The notes under the pieces are model-generated. The model did not search any database, had not been told where the DNA came from, and was given only the letters and a program-made list of their open reading frames with translations. A program made the translations under genes and the position numbers. A stretch of 64,000 nucleotides of DNA from Mangifera indica (Eukaryota; Streptophyta; Magnoliopsida; Sapindales; Anacardiaceae): contig NC_058138.1 in the NCBI RefSeq assembly GCF_011075055.1, positions 24,149,568 through 24,213,567 of the forward strand, in the 5' to 3' direction. This document shows positions 10,633 to 23,380 of this stretch, piece by piece. Position 1 is the first letter of the stretch. Each line of letters starts with the position of its first letter.

Positions 10633-13600
10633 TTACAGTAGTTTGAACAAGAAGCCACCATGAGCAGCAAAGAATGGAGCAAACACCAGAGACTCCACTG
10701 CCATGAGCTTGATGAGGATGTTCAGTGATGGACCAGAAGTGTCTTTGAGGGGATCTCCAATTGTGTCACCAATGACTGCTGCCTTGTGAGCATCTGAGCC
10801 CTTTGGACCCAATGATTTGGCATGTTCCGAACCACCAGCCTGCAAAAACCACATCAAAGTAACGCATAAGAACTTAAAGTTATTTCTGAATTGCCAATAC
10901 TTGAGCTCATTGTCATTGAATTTACTGACGACTTTGCTTGCAACCCAAACATCCATATCAGCTTCTCTTATCATCTTCAAGCAATGTGCAATGTCTATTC
11001 ATATCTAGCATTTCTCTCATACTTTATCGATATGAGATTTGTCAATGGGTGTTACACTGAAACTCTAAGGTTTCATGTTTCTCTATGTGTAATGTTTTGG
11101 AATTTTACCTCTATGTATTTCTTTGCATTGTCCCATGCTCCTCCTGTGTTAGAAGCTGAAATGGCAACCTGGGAGCAAAAGGAAAAAATTAAATTAGAAA
11201 TTCATTTAGAACCAATGTTTTTAAAATCAGACCGGTAATCGAACTGATTATCTCATTGGTTCATGGTTTGATCGGTTCAACCGGTTCAACTTATTATTAA
11301 ATTATAATAAATAGATTTTGCTTAAAAACTTATAAAAAATAAAATCAATCAAGATACTTATATCTATAAATATTAGAATATATCATTTTTAAAGAGTAAT
11401 AATTATTCATTTGATTTTAATTAAATAATTAAAGTAAAAAAATGTCTCAATCTCATGATACAAAAAAAAAAAATATAATTCTATAAATTATTGTTTACAG
11501 AAGACATTTAAATAGATATGAAATATTTTTTTTTCTTTTTAATTTTATTTTTGAACTTATTTTTCCTTACAAACCCTTAGAAGTTCATTAAATCTAATAA
11601 AAAATAATCAAATTACTCAAAAATAATTAAATTTTTAAAAAATACCTTAAATTTTGGTCAAACCCAGTTTTGCCGGTTTTGATCGATTCATCTAGTTTGA
11701 CTGAGTCAATAAATAAACTGTTTTTTTATGTTAACCAGTCCAGACTTGGAGTTGGTTTCCGATTCAACTAGTTGAATTGATCAATCCGATCTGATTTTAA
11801 AAACATTTAGAACAATAAATGTATGGTACTCTTTGAAGAAAGCAAGAAATGATCAGCATCTAAGCAAGGCACTGGATTTTAATTGCATACCTGAACACCA
11901 GAAACAAGTGAACCAGCAAGAACCCCAGCAAGAGTCTCAACTCCAAAGAGGGTTCCGGCAATGAGAGGTGTAAGCATAACCAATGCACCTGGTGGGATCA
12001 TTTCCCTGAGTGAAGCATCAGTAGAAATCTTGACACAAGTTGCATAATCTGGTTTTGCTCTGCCTTCCATCAGCCCGGGAATCGTATTGAACTGCCTACG
12101 AACCTCTTCGACCATCTTGAGAGCTGCACTTCCCACACTCTTCATTGTCATGGCTGAAAACCAGTAAGGAAGCATGGCTCCTACAATCAGTCCAATGAAG
12201 ACCTTTGGTGTCAAAACATCTACTGTTTTAAGGCCTGCCCTGCTGACAAAGGCACCAAACAAAGCAAGGGAAACAAGAGCAGCAGATCCAATTGCAAAAC
12301 CCTGAAGAGAAAATGCATCATGTCAACATCATGGTAACGAACTAACTTTTGAAGTATCATGTTAGTATAATAGCTTAAAAGGCTCAAATTAGTGAAAATA
12401 ACAGACAAATGAAAGCCTTTCCTTGCCAATTGCAGCTGTGGTGTTTCCAGCAGCATCCAAGGCATCGGTTCTTTCACGTATCTTGTGGCTCATTCCAGCC
12501 ATCTCTGCAATACCACCGGCGTTGTCACTTATAGGGCCGTAAGCATCAATTGCAAGACCAGTGGCAATGGTGCTAAGCATTCCCAAAGCAGCAACAGCAA
12601 TTCCGTACATAGCCGCCAGGCTAAAGCTCACATAAATCGCAACTGCTATTGAGAAAATAGGAATGATGACAGATTTGTATCCCAGAGCCAAACCAAAGAT
12701 CACATTTGTTGCAGCTCCAGTCCTGCAAGAATCAGCTACATCCTGCACCGGACTGCCAATTTGAAATGATCATAAGCATTACATTGTGGTTTTCGATGCC
12801 AATAGTAAATGCAACAGTCGACTTGATTAATACAGCCATGAAGAGTATGCTACCTGTAAGCATTACTTGTGTAATACTCTGTGGTATATCCAATAGCAAG
12901 ACCAGCCCACAAACCAATTGCAACACAGAAGAAAAGGTACCTGTAGTTGCACATAGTTTGATCAACGAGTTGAAAGCATGCAAAAACTGAAGGAACATCA
13001 GAAATTGAATGGACTTTCAAGATGCATACCAATTCTTTACAGTTTTCTCAGTCCCAAAATCGTAGAGAGTGAATTCTGATGGCAAAGCGAAGAAGGTGAC
13101 CATGGCAATGCCAGCAGTCATCAAAACAGTCGAGATAAGAAGTTGTCGCTTCAATGTTGGTTCAATTTCATTTACACTCTTAATCTCAAACAGATCAGTT
13201 GCAAAAAGTGCAGTTATCAAACAAACAACGATCCCCATTGAGCTAACAATAAGGGGATAAGACATGGCTGCATAGTTGTGGTTGATACCAAAGGATGATA
13301 TTGAAGCAACAAAGAGTGCTGCACAAGATGACTCGGCATATGAGCCGAACAAATCAGAACCCATTCCTGCAATGTCTCCTACATTGTCGCCCACATTATC
13401 GGCAATAACCTGTATAAGTACCATAAGATCCGGTGCAACCGATGTCAATAGCATAAAATTGAAAAACAATGAGGGAAATAAAACTGTAAAAAGAGTACAA
13501 GTCAGATGCAAAATTACAGCTGGGTTTCTTGGATCATCCTCAGGGATATTTCGCTCAACTTTCCCGACAAGGTCAGCACCAACATCAGCTGCTTTAGTAT

Positions 13601-15054
13601 AAATCCCTCCGCCAACTCTCCCAAAGAGTGCCATTGAGGAACCACCAAGACCATAACCGGTAATAGATTCATAAAGTCCCTCCCAATCATCACCATAATA
13701 GAGTTTAAACAAATTGATTGAGACATACAACACAAAGAGGCCATTGGCAGCAAGAAGGAATCCCATCACTGCACCTGAGCGGAAAGCTGCAATAAACGCC
13801 TTACCAACACCCTTCTTTGCTTCCAAAGTAGTTCTAGCATTTGCGTATGTAGCAATTTTCATTCCTAGAAAACCCGAAAGTGTTGAAGTAAGGGCACCGA
13901 GCAAGAAAGCAACGGTGCTGAAGAAAGCATTAGCCAGAGCTGGTTTGCAAACATTCCCGGTGTTATAAGTGCAAGGTTCACTTTTGGTGCTGAAACCCTT
14001 GACGGAACCCAGGAAGAGGAAGATGATGAGGCTGAATACACCCATGAACACGCTGAGGTACTTGTACTGGGTGAACAGGAAAGAAGTTGCCCCTGATAAC
14101 ACAACATAAAATCACAAACATGAATATTAGCAAAGACAGTAATGAAACAGCAATCAATCATTGTGCACAATTGCAATTTGGATCAAACTAGAAAACAGCC
14201 AAAGACAAACTAATTAAATCTAGAAACCATGTATTGCTCTTACTCTGTGATTTGAGTTATCCATTGAAAAACAACATGGATCTGGATAAATTATATGAAC
14301 ACTACACAAAGATAGTTACCACAGCGACAGAGCATCTAGTAGAAAAAGAAATAGTTGAGAAAACCATCATTTCACACAATTTACCCAGATTAACCAATTG
14401 AAGATCTCCTATTCTTTATGACCAGAACAGATTTGGTAACATATTCTGCTTATGGTGGCCAATGAATATAGATAATAAGAGACAAAACAAAACTGGGAAG
14501 AGACATAGTTTGGAAAATGAATCTATTGACCTAAGACAAAACAAAAGAATAGAGATTGCAAATAAATGAAAAATATAAAATTCCTTTCAAGAATACATGT
14601 AAAAGCAGAATCCAGCAGACAATTAGAGAAAAGAACAAAACAAATAAATAAATATACATATATATATGATTATTATTATATAATTGAAGTATTTTCTCAT
14701 ATCTAATATTAGACTCAATAATGGCATTATCATCGTCCATAATTAAATAACATATATGTAATTGTTCTGAAACAAAGTAGTTTAATATTCATCTAATAAT
14801 AACAAGTAAACAGAAAGCTCACCAACAGAAATGGCATTCTGAATTTCAGCACACTTGATCGAAACTTCAAGACTGTTAACGCCTTCCTCGGATTCTTCCT
14901 CTTCAATCAGCCTATCATTGTAGCCATTACTTCCAGGCTCATTTGAGACTTTAACTTTAGAGACCAAGTACCATTGAATTAAAGCAAAGACAATTCCCAC
15001 CAAAGCAGCTGCAGGGATGAGAACTTGTGTAAGGCCCTCACTCAGTGAAGCCAT
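10633..15054 (-). CDS. AVP1: Vacuolar H+-pyrophosphatase, type I, 8 exons, 760 aa
   Basis: Membrane pump of the vacuole that hydrolyses pyrophosphate and moves protons into the lumen. Exons in transcript order: 15054-14823, 14092-13518, 13409-13030, 12940-12854, 12752-12422, 12301-11891, 11168-11109, 10839-10633, joining in phase to 760 residues (plant family about 760-770). About 16 hydrophobic segments are expected. The substrate-binding motif [11 protein letters not shown] and acidic motifs [16 protein letters not shown] are intact. [10 protein letters not shown] has Ala where the potassium-independent type II enzymes have Lys, so this is the K+-stimulated type I. A second in-frame ATG two codons upstream (15060) would add ME. 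The intron after exon 5 starts with GA instead of GT: exon phase and protein homology fix the junction at AAG/GAAAGG, so either a rare GA-AG intron, a splice mutation or a base error is present. The intron between exons 6 and 7 holds a MULE-like element. Confidence 0.95.
11213..11804. mobile_element. MULE-like non-autonomous element in a pyrophosphatase intron
   Basis: A 592-bp insertion in the intron between exons 6 and 7. Its ends carry inverted repeats: GTTTTTAAAATCAGACCGG at 11217-11235 and the inverse of GTTTTTAAAATCAGATCGG at the right end (18 of 19 bases match). The flanks repeat the 9-bp ATTTAGAAC (11204-11212 and 11805-11813), the duplication size of Mutator-like transposons; with a 1-base indel it could reach 12-13 bp. 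More distant inverted similarity continues inward (GATCGGTTCAACCGG). There is no transposase. It sits in the sense-neutral middle of the intron and need not disturb splicing. Confidence 0.75.
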
Positions 15055-18050
15055 TTCCATAAACTCACAATTCCCACTTGTCTTTTTTTTTCCCCTAGGA
15101 GTGTTGAAGCAAATATAGCCAAAACCAGAACTGTGTTTTGAAGTACAATGCAATCTATCTTTAAAGCTGCATATACGTAGAGGTGTCGAAGTGCATTATC
15201 CAAAAGATAAAATCAAAGGCCTCGCAGGATGCCATTGGAATCTGTGCAAACCGGTTGTTTTGAATGACGGATGGAACAGATGAGATTCCTTATAACTTGG
15301 ATATCGTTGAACCAGTCGGTTTGAAAAGTAGAAATGAGTTGCGTCACTGTCTTTATCCATTGTGCTTGTGTTCATATCAACTTCTTGGCACATACTTTGT
15401 CTGCTTTTGCAAATAAATATCCGCAAGGACATTAAGCTAACGCTGTCTAACACATTTTTACCTACATTTACATACTTTTTTCTGGTGATTACTGCACTGA
15501 TTTTAATGTTATCAAATTCTACAGTTCAATTTTACATAGAACTTTATAATTATAAAAAAGAAAAGTGACTTCTTCAATCACTTAAAACAATAAATCTTTG
15601 GCTATGTTAGCATCATGATGTGAAATATCAACATATTCGATTTGGTAGGAGAGTATGCATTCAAGTATAACAAGCAATTCAATGTTGACGGTCACCACAT
15701 GTTTCTCATGAATTCAAGGTCAAGTTTTGATTTCAGTCTTTCTATAATTTCTAAACTTAATCATTAAGTTTGAGAGAGCACAAGCTTTTGTTGCACCTCA
15801 ATTTACGATGCAACATTGGGATTTGGGTTAATAGTGTTGACATGACACCCCCAAGGTTTGGTATAAGATGCTTTCCACTTTTGAATTAAGTTTTAGCCTT
15901 TTTTTTAACATCCGAGAAATGCAATTAGCTGTTTAGCCTAGATTTTAAGTTTTTAACTCATATATTGTTACATTTAATCCAAAAAAGGCTATTGAGAATA
16001 AGGTTAGATTTGAACAAAGTCAATGACTTGAATCCAAAAAGTCGAGTTCAATTTAAAAATTTTAACTTAATAGATCGATTTAAATTTAAAAATTTGTCGA
16101 TAATTCACCTTTTTGATATTATTATTTATTAAATAAAATAAATTTAAATTTGAAATAAATATTTTAAATTTAAATTGATTAGATTCAATTTGAATCCACT
16201 CATAATTTAGAGTGAGAACATAATTTCCCCAAATTGGGAGGGGCAAAGTTTTTCAAGCCAATCCTCAAGGTACATTTAATGAGAATTAGGGAAAAACAGC
16301 GCCTCTTAACCTACCTCCATATAAAAAGTTGTATTGATTATTTCTATTCAAAGTAATCCTATTAATTCATATAATAAATTATCTAGATAAGTAGGACACG
16401 GCAAGCTTTCTATCGTACACGCTACAGCTTGATTATGCCGATGGAGTTCAACAGCTATACCTACCCACCAATTTTATTTTGATTATCATGCATCTTTTTA
16501 CACCATTTAAAATCCCAAGTGTTCCAACTTAAAGCTTAGAATCAGCAAGCAATATGAATTCTTTAGAGGTAAGCGAAAATACATCTTATTCATTCTGGAC
16601 ACATACATCTTTATCGTATTTTGTCAATGTAATATATGCTATTGTTACAATTCTAACCCTTCAACTTAATCCAAACAATAGGTAATTTCTGCAGATTGTT
16701 TTTTAATCAGATAAGAGCAAACCAGTGTTCTGAACAATTACCAGATCAAATCCTCCAATGAATAATACTTCATTTTATTGAATTGTTCTGGTTTGTCAAT
16801 CACATTCATATGTCATAATCTGTGTGATCCATAACATATGCTCCAACTAATTATACACCACAGAAGATTGCCAAGTGGGGGATATGATACCTCCACCATT
16901 CTGTAGGCTAATTTGATAAGAAATTTCCAAAAATATCAGATGCACAAACGTGCAAATCAACTCTCAAAATCAGTATCTCATTATTCAGACAACATACAGA
17001 AGAATCTTTTCAGGCTTCTCAATGGACCACAGATTTTAACTGCTTCACGAAAATTAATTATCCAAATGGCTGTCCTTTGATATTATTTGAAACTCTTAAA
17101 GTTTCCAACAAATAATGTCAATTACAATTGGTAACTCAGAAATCTCTTCAATAGATTGGATCTATGCATTTCTGTCCAATCATGCATGCCAAGTTGATTC
17201 GCACATGTGTCGTGTTGTGATTGGATAGCACAGAAACCTATGCGTATTTGTCCAATCATGACACACCACTTTAGCGTACATAACGTATAAACACATACCT
17301 TGGTTGGCCAAGCATCTATTCTCTAAAGTTATTATCCGGTTATAATTTGACACCATACTTTACATTGTGAAGTACTATAATCTGGTGCTTCCTAAAGCTA
17401 ATTTGGTGCACATAAAGAACATAGAGGAAAGATGTTCACTATCATTTTATTTTTTAAAGATAATTCCTATGTTTTGGGTTAAATACACAGGCTTGAATGA
17501 TTTTAGAATTTGTGACAAACATCCCCTAAAAAGGACGCTTCTATCAGAATTTTACATAACGTAAAAAGAAGTTTTTATCCTTTTTTAGCAGGGTTTGACA
17601 ATCGCCAAGCTAAAATAAGGTTTTGATGAATTTCAGAACCATTCCAACCATGTTTGTATTGAAAAAAAAGCACACAGGCAGCCGATGATTTCAACCTTTT
17701 TCTCACTGCTGTAGGCATAGGATTTCAGTTGATGAAGAGGTTGCAATTGCAACTGAGGCATATGCTACAACTCCAGCAATTTCTTACCATTGGCTGCTTT
17801 GCTAAAGTGCCATAAATCTGCAGCAGCACACTTGTCAGATCAAGAAGAATCATGTTACTGGCCATGTCATTTAGTCAAAGGACCTTTCTGTGGAGCTTAT
17901 TTCCTGTTCTTTAACAGTAATCCCTTCATTGATTCATTTAAAAATGATTTTACCCTCAAAAGAGAGCAGGTATCATAGCACCTTTAAATATCATTAGTAG
18001 ATCTTTGGAAGCCTGAATATTAAAGAATGAATAGAGTGGAAGGCATGACA
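15055..18050. other. Intergenic DNA; promoter side of the pyrophosphatase gene
   Basis: The first part is the 5' flank of the pyrophosphatase gene on the minus strand. The rest is AT-rich. Near 15990-16230 there are many AAATTTAAATT/TTGAATTT repeats of a decayed short element. At 17165-17275 an imperfect inverted repeat (CTGTCCAATCA against TGATTGGATAGCACAG) is visible. No coding sequence is convincing; open frames at 15362 and 17790 are short and unlike known proteins. Confidence 0.4.
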
Positions 18051-19810
18051 TTAAGATGAATGCAATGCTTGGCTAGCCCAACAAGGTAGAGGTGCTCGTA
18101 ACATTATAGGAGAACCAGTGACTGGATGCTCAAAAGACAAGCTCTCCGCATGAAGTTCATGGCCCTCATAAGTCCTCCCATTCCACCGATAGACGCCTTC
18201 ATATTTCACATCCCCTCTAATTGAAATACCAAGATACTGACAATGCAAGCGGATTTGATGTGTTCTTCCACTCTGAGGAAATGCTCTAACCAAGATCTCA
18301 TCCTTCTTTGCATCACCATCTATCTTGGCCTTTTTTTCAACAATTATAACATTTGCTCCATCTTTTTGAAATTCAGATAGCTCTCTGTAGCTCCCCTGTC
18401 TGTTTACTGATAACACTTCGAAGGAAGTAACCATTTCCCTGACTACAGATCCACCAGGTAGAGTCCGACCTACATCTGATGCAGCATACACACGCCAGGC
18501 TCCAAACTTTGACCGACCATGGCCTGATTTAAGGGTGACTCTATCCCATTTTGGAGCAATACCAATGCAGAGAGCAATATAAGTTTTACTCACCTTATGA
18601 TCAGTAAATGCCTTCACAAGCTTAGCTGCTACTTTGTGGGACTTGGTAATGATCATTACACCACTTGTGTCACGGTCAAGGCGATTGGCAAGATGGAGCT
18701 CTGGAGGTTTGGCTTCAGTCACTACAATGAAAAAGTTTATCACTGTTCAATGCTCAATAAAGAAATATGATTGAACTCCACATTAGAGAAACTACTCAGT
18801 GTTTTGGTTCATTTTGGGATAAACTGAACAAATGAAATTTATCAATTGTAGAACCCAATCAAGCCCATGAGACAGTCACAGCGAAAACTTTGTACAGAGT
18901 GAGTAAAAGTATCCGAACTCCTAAATAATTTCTCATAATCGCTTTTGACTTGGTTCAGTGCTGGGAAAAACGTTACATGAATGTAACTAAACTCATATAT
19001 AAGCAATCACATAGAAACATGAAAAATCAAGCATAATTGCAGTTGTGCTTGATTTTTTACAACTAGTGAAGTGAACTTATGCCTTTGATTTGGGCAGTAA
19101 ATTTCATAAACCTTAATTTAGCTATCAGAGAAGCTTTGACAACAAAACTTAAAGCAATTAACTCTTCCTTACTCGGTGTTTCAGACTCATGCTTCAATTC
19201 TGTGCCAAACTTTATCTACATTTCAACATTTTTCACAGTTTATTCCACATATTTTTGGCAACAAGACAAGCATCCTAAAGATCCAAAATTTACCTATAAA
19301 ATTCAAAACTTTACTTTTCACAGAAAAAATAAACAATGCCAATTAAGAATAAAAAAGACCTGCACTGCGTTGACCCGACGGCGAGTTATCAGCAAGAAGA
19401 CAGGGAACAGAAGCCAAAACACTCTCACAATAAACCCCTTGAGGCTTGTTGACAGCAATGAGCCACTCGTCTTCATACAACACATCACTTCTTAATAACT
19501 TAAAAAGGCTTGATTTCGAAGAGGCAGACATGGCTCTTGTGAGCTCTATGTCCTTTGATATGGAAGGCAAGGGAGGGGAGAGGGGTGTGGGGTAATTCTG
19601 TGTGGTTTGAGGGACAGTTTCGGAAGTGGGTTCGGTTGGGTTAGACATGTTGCTTACGGAGATGAATATTTTGGAGAATTTGGTGAAGAAGGGTTTTGGA
19701 GCCAAGAAGAGTGTTGAATGAAGTAACGAAGGGCCTTCCAGGAGGGGCATTTCTGCAAGTTTAAAGTAGTTGAGGGATATTTTAGAACTTATACGTGCTA
19801 AATCGTCCAT
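18051..19810 (-). CDS. RNA pseudouridine synthase, RluA family, 2 exons
   Basis: Isomerises specific uridines of structured RNA to pseudouridine. Exons 19810-19366 and 18721-18051 join in phase (CGC A/TG ACT) to 371 residues if the first ATG is used. ATGs at residue 21 (MPLLEG) and further in (MSNPTEP) give shorter forms; the last is nearest to the size I remember for the Arabidopsis relative. The catalytic motif HLANRLDRDTSG, with the nucleophilic Asp of RLDRDTSG, starts the second exon. The downstream RTHQIRLHCQYLG block is the RluA C-terminal motif. The first exon has the strand LYEDEWLIAVNKPQGV that precedes the active site in RluA enzymes. The longer form has a basic, Ser/Phe-rich start that could be an organellar targeting peptide. 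It faces the RF2 gene head to head. Substrate RNA is unknown. Confidence 0.9.
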
Positions 19811-20592
19811 GTATATTGAGTTTACATGGCAAATTTATAAAGCGCCTCCTCCCTCTTGTTAAAAAGGCTGACATAAACACCTCTTTGTTTTTTTTTTAAC
19901 TTCAATTAGATGGTATGAAAAGTATATTAAGGAATGAATAATATTTCTTGTATATATATTTAATATATAAATAAATAAATATAAATATTTTATAATATGA
20001 TTAAATATAATTTGATTATTAATTTAAAATTATTCAATTACATAATAATATATATCTGTGTATATATATATAATTTTATTGTTGAAAAATTATATGAACA
20101 ATTGTGAAAATCCACTAGTTATAGGATCAGTGCAAGAATTATTTATCATACTTCAAAAAAGATAAATTTAAACTTTTTAACCTATTGAAATTTAAAATAT
20201 GAAAATTAAACTAATCTAAATATTTAAATTTAAATTAAATATAAAATTAAATTATTTTCAAATTAAATTTAAACCCCACTAATTAGTATTAGAAAACAAA
20301 AAACTAAATGCCAACCCCTTACCAAGAAAAAGGAGGCCGTATAATTCCCAAAACTTTTGTAAATAATTCAGTAAGTGAATTTTTAAAACCTCGGGGATCC
20401 ATTAGATTTCAACAAAACTAGGGAGGAGTTCCAAATTATCTATTTCATGCTCGGTAAAAACGATGTCGTTTCATTGACAACGCACATCTCTCGCTTTGAG
20501 CTCCTATACCTGTTGATGCTCTGTTAAACCCTCCGAAAAACTCAGTCTGCAGAACTTAAAAATCACTTTTTTTGGATCGTCACGTCAAAAAA
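19811..20592. promoter_or_regulatory. Shared upstream region of pseudouridine synthase and RF2
   Basis: About 780 bases separate the two divergent start codons. The centre is very AT-rich (19900-20290). Near the RF2 side is AAAAACGATGTCGTTTCATTG (about 20457-20477), a near-palindrome of the AAACGNCGTTT kind often seen near plant start sites. Whether it acts as a true bidirectional promoter is inference from the spacing. Confidence 0.45.
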
Positions 20593-23380
20593 ATGTCATC
20601 TTTTTTATTTAAAAGATCACGCGGTTGCTCATCACTTATCTGTCAGAACACTAGAACCACAACTCCAACGCTCGGCTCAACACAGTTTCACAATCGCATT
20701 GACTCTGATCAAATTCATTCGCGTTTGCCTTCTGGGTTCTCTTTGTTTTTTACTAAATTCACGAAAAACCCATCTGGGTCTAACCAAAATCTTGCCAAAG
20801 CATACCCGTTTGAGTTTAGGAACTTACAGGATATGACTTTGGCATCTGGGTTTTGTATTTTGAGGCAAAATATTCTAAAAACTCCATCTGGGTTTAGGTG
20901 TTTTGCTACACAGGCTGCAGTTGAACTTTCAACATCTGATGGGCTAACTGTAGATGGTATTGTGGCTAATCAATGGACAATTCTTGATGAAAGGGAGAGT
21001 GACTGGAGGAGTCATGCTGCTGCTATTGCTCAATCCATTCAAGTTATCAAGAAACGGTTACAGGTATAATTTGAGGTTTTTAAAAAAAAAAAAAAAATCC
21101 TGGCTTCAATTGTGTAATTTAAGTTAAATTATAGTTTATCACGGTTAGTGGGTGTTTTGGAATGGAGCAAATTTATATTTGTTGTATTAGAATGACAGTA
21201 AGGTTTTGGTTATCTATTTGACCATTGTTGAACTATGTGAAGCGTAATTTTTGTTATTCATAATTGCAGTGGAAGAAATTGATGGTTAGGTTGAATCTGT
21301 TATCTGCTGAGCTTAATAAGCCGAACCTTTGGGACGAACCTGTACATGCTGGAAAGGTAAGTCGTGAGCATGGTTCACTAATGGGTAAAATGAAAGAAGT
21401 GAAGGCATTTGAACAAGAATTACTTGAGCATATTGACATGATCAAGCTTGCTCGGGATGAGAATGACGCGGAGCTGGAATCGGTGGGCTCCTACTTCCTA
21501 TTCTAGGCATGTACTTGTTTTGTTTGAAGATCAATTTCTTGTATCTCATAGAAATTAACAACCATGTGACATATATTTTCTGATAGTTCTAGATTCATTT
21601 TGTGGCTTTCTGGCATTTTGAGGTAGCCATTGGTTTTTTAATGGTATTGAAACAATGTAGTGAGTGGCCTTTCTGGACGAAGTAGTTAATAATTCTATTT
21701 TGAAAAGTGGCCTTATATTAGTAAAGAAAGAAGCAAACTAGTGTGTTACATTTTAAATAAGCAAACAAGATATGGCAGATAAGTGCTATGCTACTAAAAT
21801 TGCTTGAGATTGAAGCCACAGGTTGCATTGTGCCTTTTAAGAATAATCTATTTTAATAAAATCTTTCTTCTTCTCGCTGCAGGAATTGCTAAAAGCTTTG
21901 CTTTGGATGAGAAGAAATTCAAAGGAGAAAGAACTTGAAGCTCTCTTATCTGGAGAGCATGATCCTTACTCTTGTTACATAGAGGTAATCTTCATGTATA
22001 TCAGTGCTTATTTTTGTTGTGTTAAACAATTTTCCGTACTAAGATGTCTTTCCATGCTCTTCTTCTATAGTTTAGGAGGGTCAAGAACATGTTATTGTCA
22101 GGCATTTTTTCTTTCATCTCCATTTTGATGGATGAAAATTTCCTGCCATAATAGATATTAATAAATTTTTATATGATACATTATATAGGTTCAAGCGGGC
22201 GCTGGGGGTACTGAGAGCATGGACTGGGCTTCAATGGTCATGCAAATGTATAAATCATGGGCTCAACGGCATGGATATGGGGTCACCCTTGTGGATGAAA
22301 TGCCTGGTGAGATTGCAGGAATCAAGGTTTACCTTCTTACCATCATCCACCTTTGTTTATTTCAATGAAATCTAGCATAAAATACTTTCTTGCTTGTGAA
22401 GAAGCCCAACATGCACACAACAATATATCATTCAATGGTGAAAGTGCTGCTGCTATTCACTTATTAATAAATTGTTAAAGGCTATTGTAGATGCTAATAG
22501 TGAAGCTGTCTACTTTCTGAGATCTTGCAGCTTTGAGGAACAAACATTAATTCCTAACCTTGGATAATTCTATTCTTTCAGCGAGCAACAATCAAAGTAG
22601 ATGGTGAATATGCATTTGGATATGCCAAATCAGAAGTAGGAGTGCACAGGTTGGTGCGAATCTCACCTTTTGACAGTGGAAAACGGCGACATACATCGTT
22701 TGCTGCTGTTGCTGTAATTCCAATCTTAGGTGATGGATCTACCCGTGTACAAATTAACGAATCTGATCTCCGAATTGAGCGATTTCGTGCGGGGGGAGCT
22801 GGTGGGCAACACGTGAACACAACTGAGAGTGCTGTGAGAATAACTCACATTCCTACAGGAGTCACTGCTACTTGCCAAAATGAAAGGTGTGATTTCTGTG
22901 AGGTTTAAGACTATCATCCTTTTTTTAATTCTAATCAAGGAGAGACAAATTACCTGAGTCTTTTTCTTTTAATTACAAGGTCATAATTTTGTGTTAACAC
23001 AGATCACAACATCAAAATAAGGCTTCGGCAATGGCTGTGCTTCAATCTCGATTAGACCAGCTTGAGATTGCGCGTCAGGCTCAGATGAATTCAGAACATA
23101 CACAGTCTCTTACTGACATAAGCTGGGGCAATCAGATTCGAACTTATGTGCTCCATGTATGCATTTCGTCTTGACAGCCTTAATATCTTGGAGTTCTATT
23201 GACAATCTAACCAAACTCTAATTTGTTTCATGTTTGTTAATACAGCCTTACCGCATGGTGAAGGACCTCAGAACTAGCTATGAGGTTTCTGATCCTGACT
23301 CCGTACTTGAGGGAGACCTAGACAGCTTCATATTGAGTTATTTATCAGCTTCCTTGGATAAAGATGAAGATCAACAATAG
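20593..23380 (+). CDS. Peptide chain release factor 2, organellar, 7 exons, 505 aa
   Basis: Class I release factor that reads UGA/UAA stop codons on bacterial-type ribosomes and triggers peptide release. Exons 20593-21063, 21270-21482, 21883-21984, 22189-22326, 22582-22886, 23003-23156 and 23246-23380 join in phase to 505 residues. The first about 115 residues are Ser/Arg/Phe-rich and lack acidic clusters, as in a targeting peptide; a mitochondrial destination is likely but a plastid one is possible. Then come the coiled helical domain 1, the SPF tripeptide ([18 protein letters not shown]) that marks RF2-type stop recognition, and the catalytic GGQ ([19 protein letters not shown]), all intact. 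The SPF motif separates it from RF1 (PxT). The bacterial prfB programmed frameshift is not present. The first ATG is at 20593; an upstream TTG is not needed. Confidence 0.93.

Noticed and set aside
12706..13968. Several plus-strand frames
   Set aside because: They are opposite the pyrophosphatase exons, whose protein is unmistakable.
20572..20592. Upstream TTG start for RF2
   Set aside because: The first ATG at 20593 gives a complete targeting peptide and protein; nuclear plant genes rarely start at TTG.
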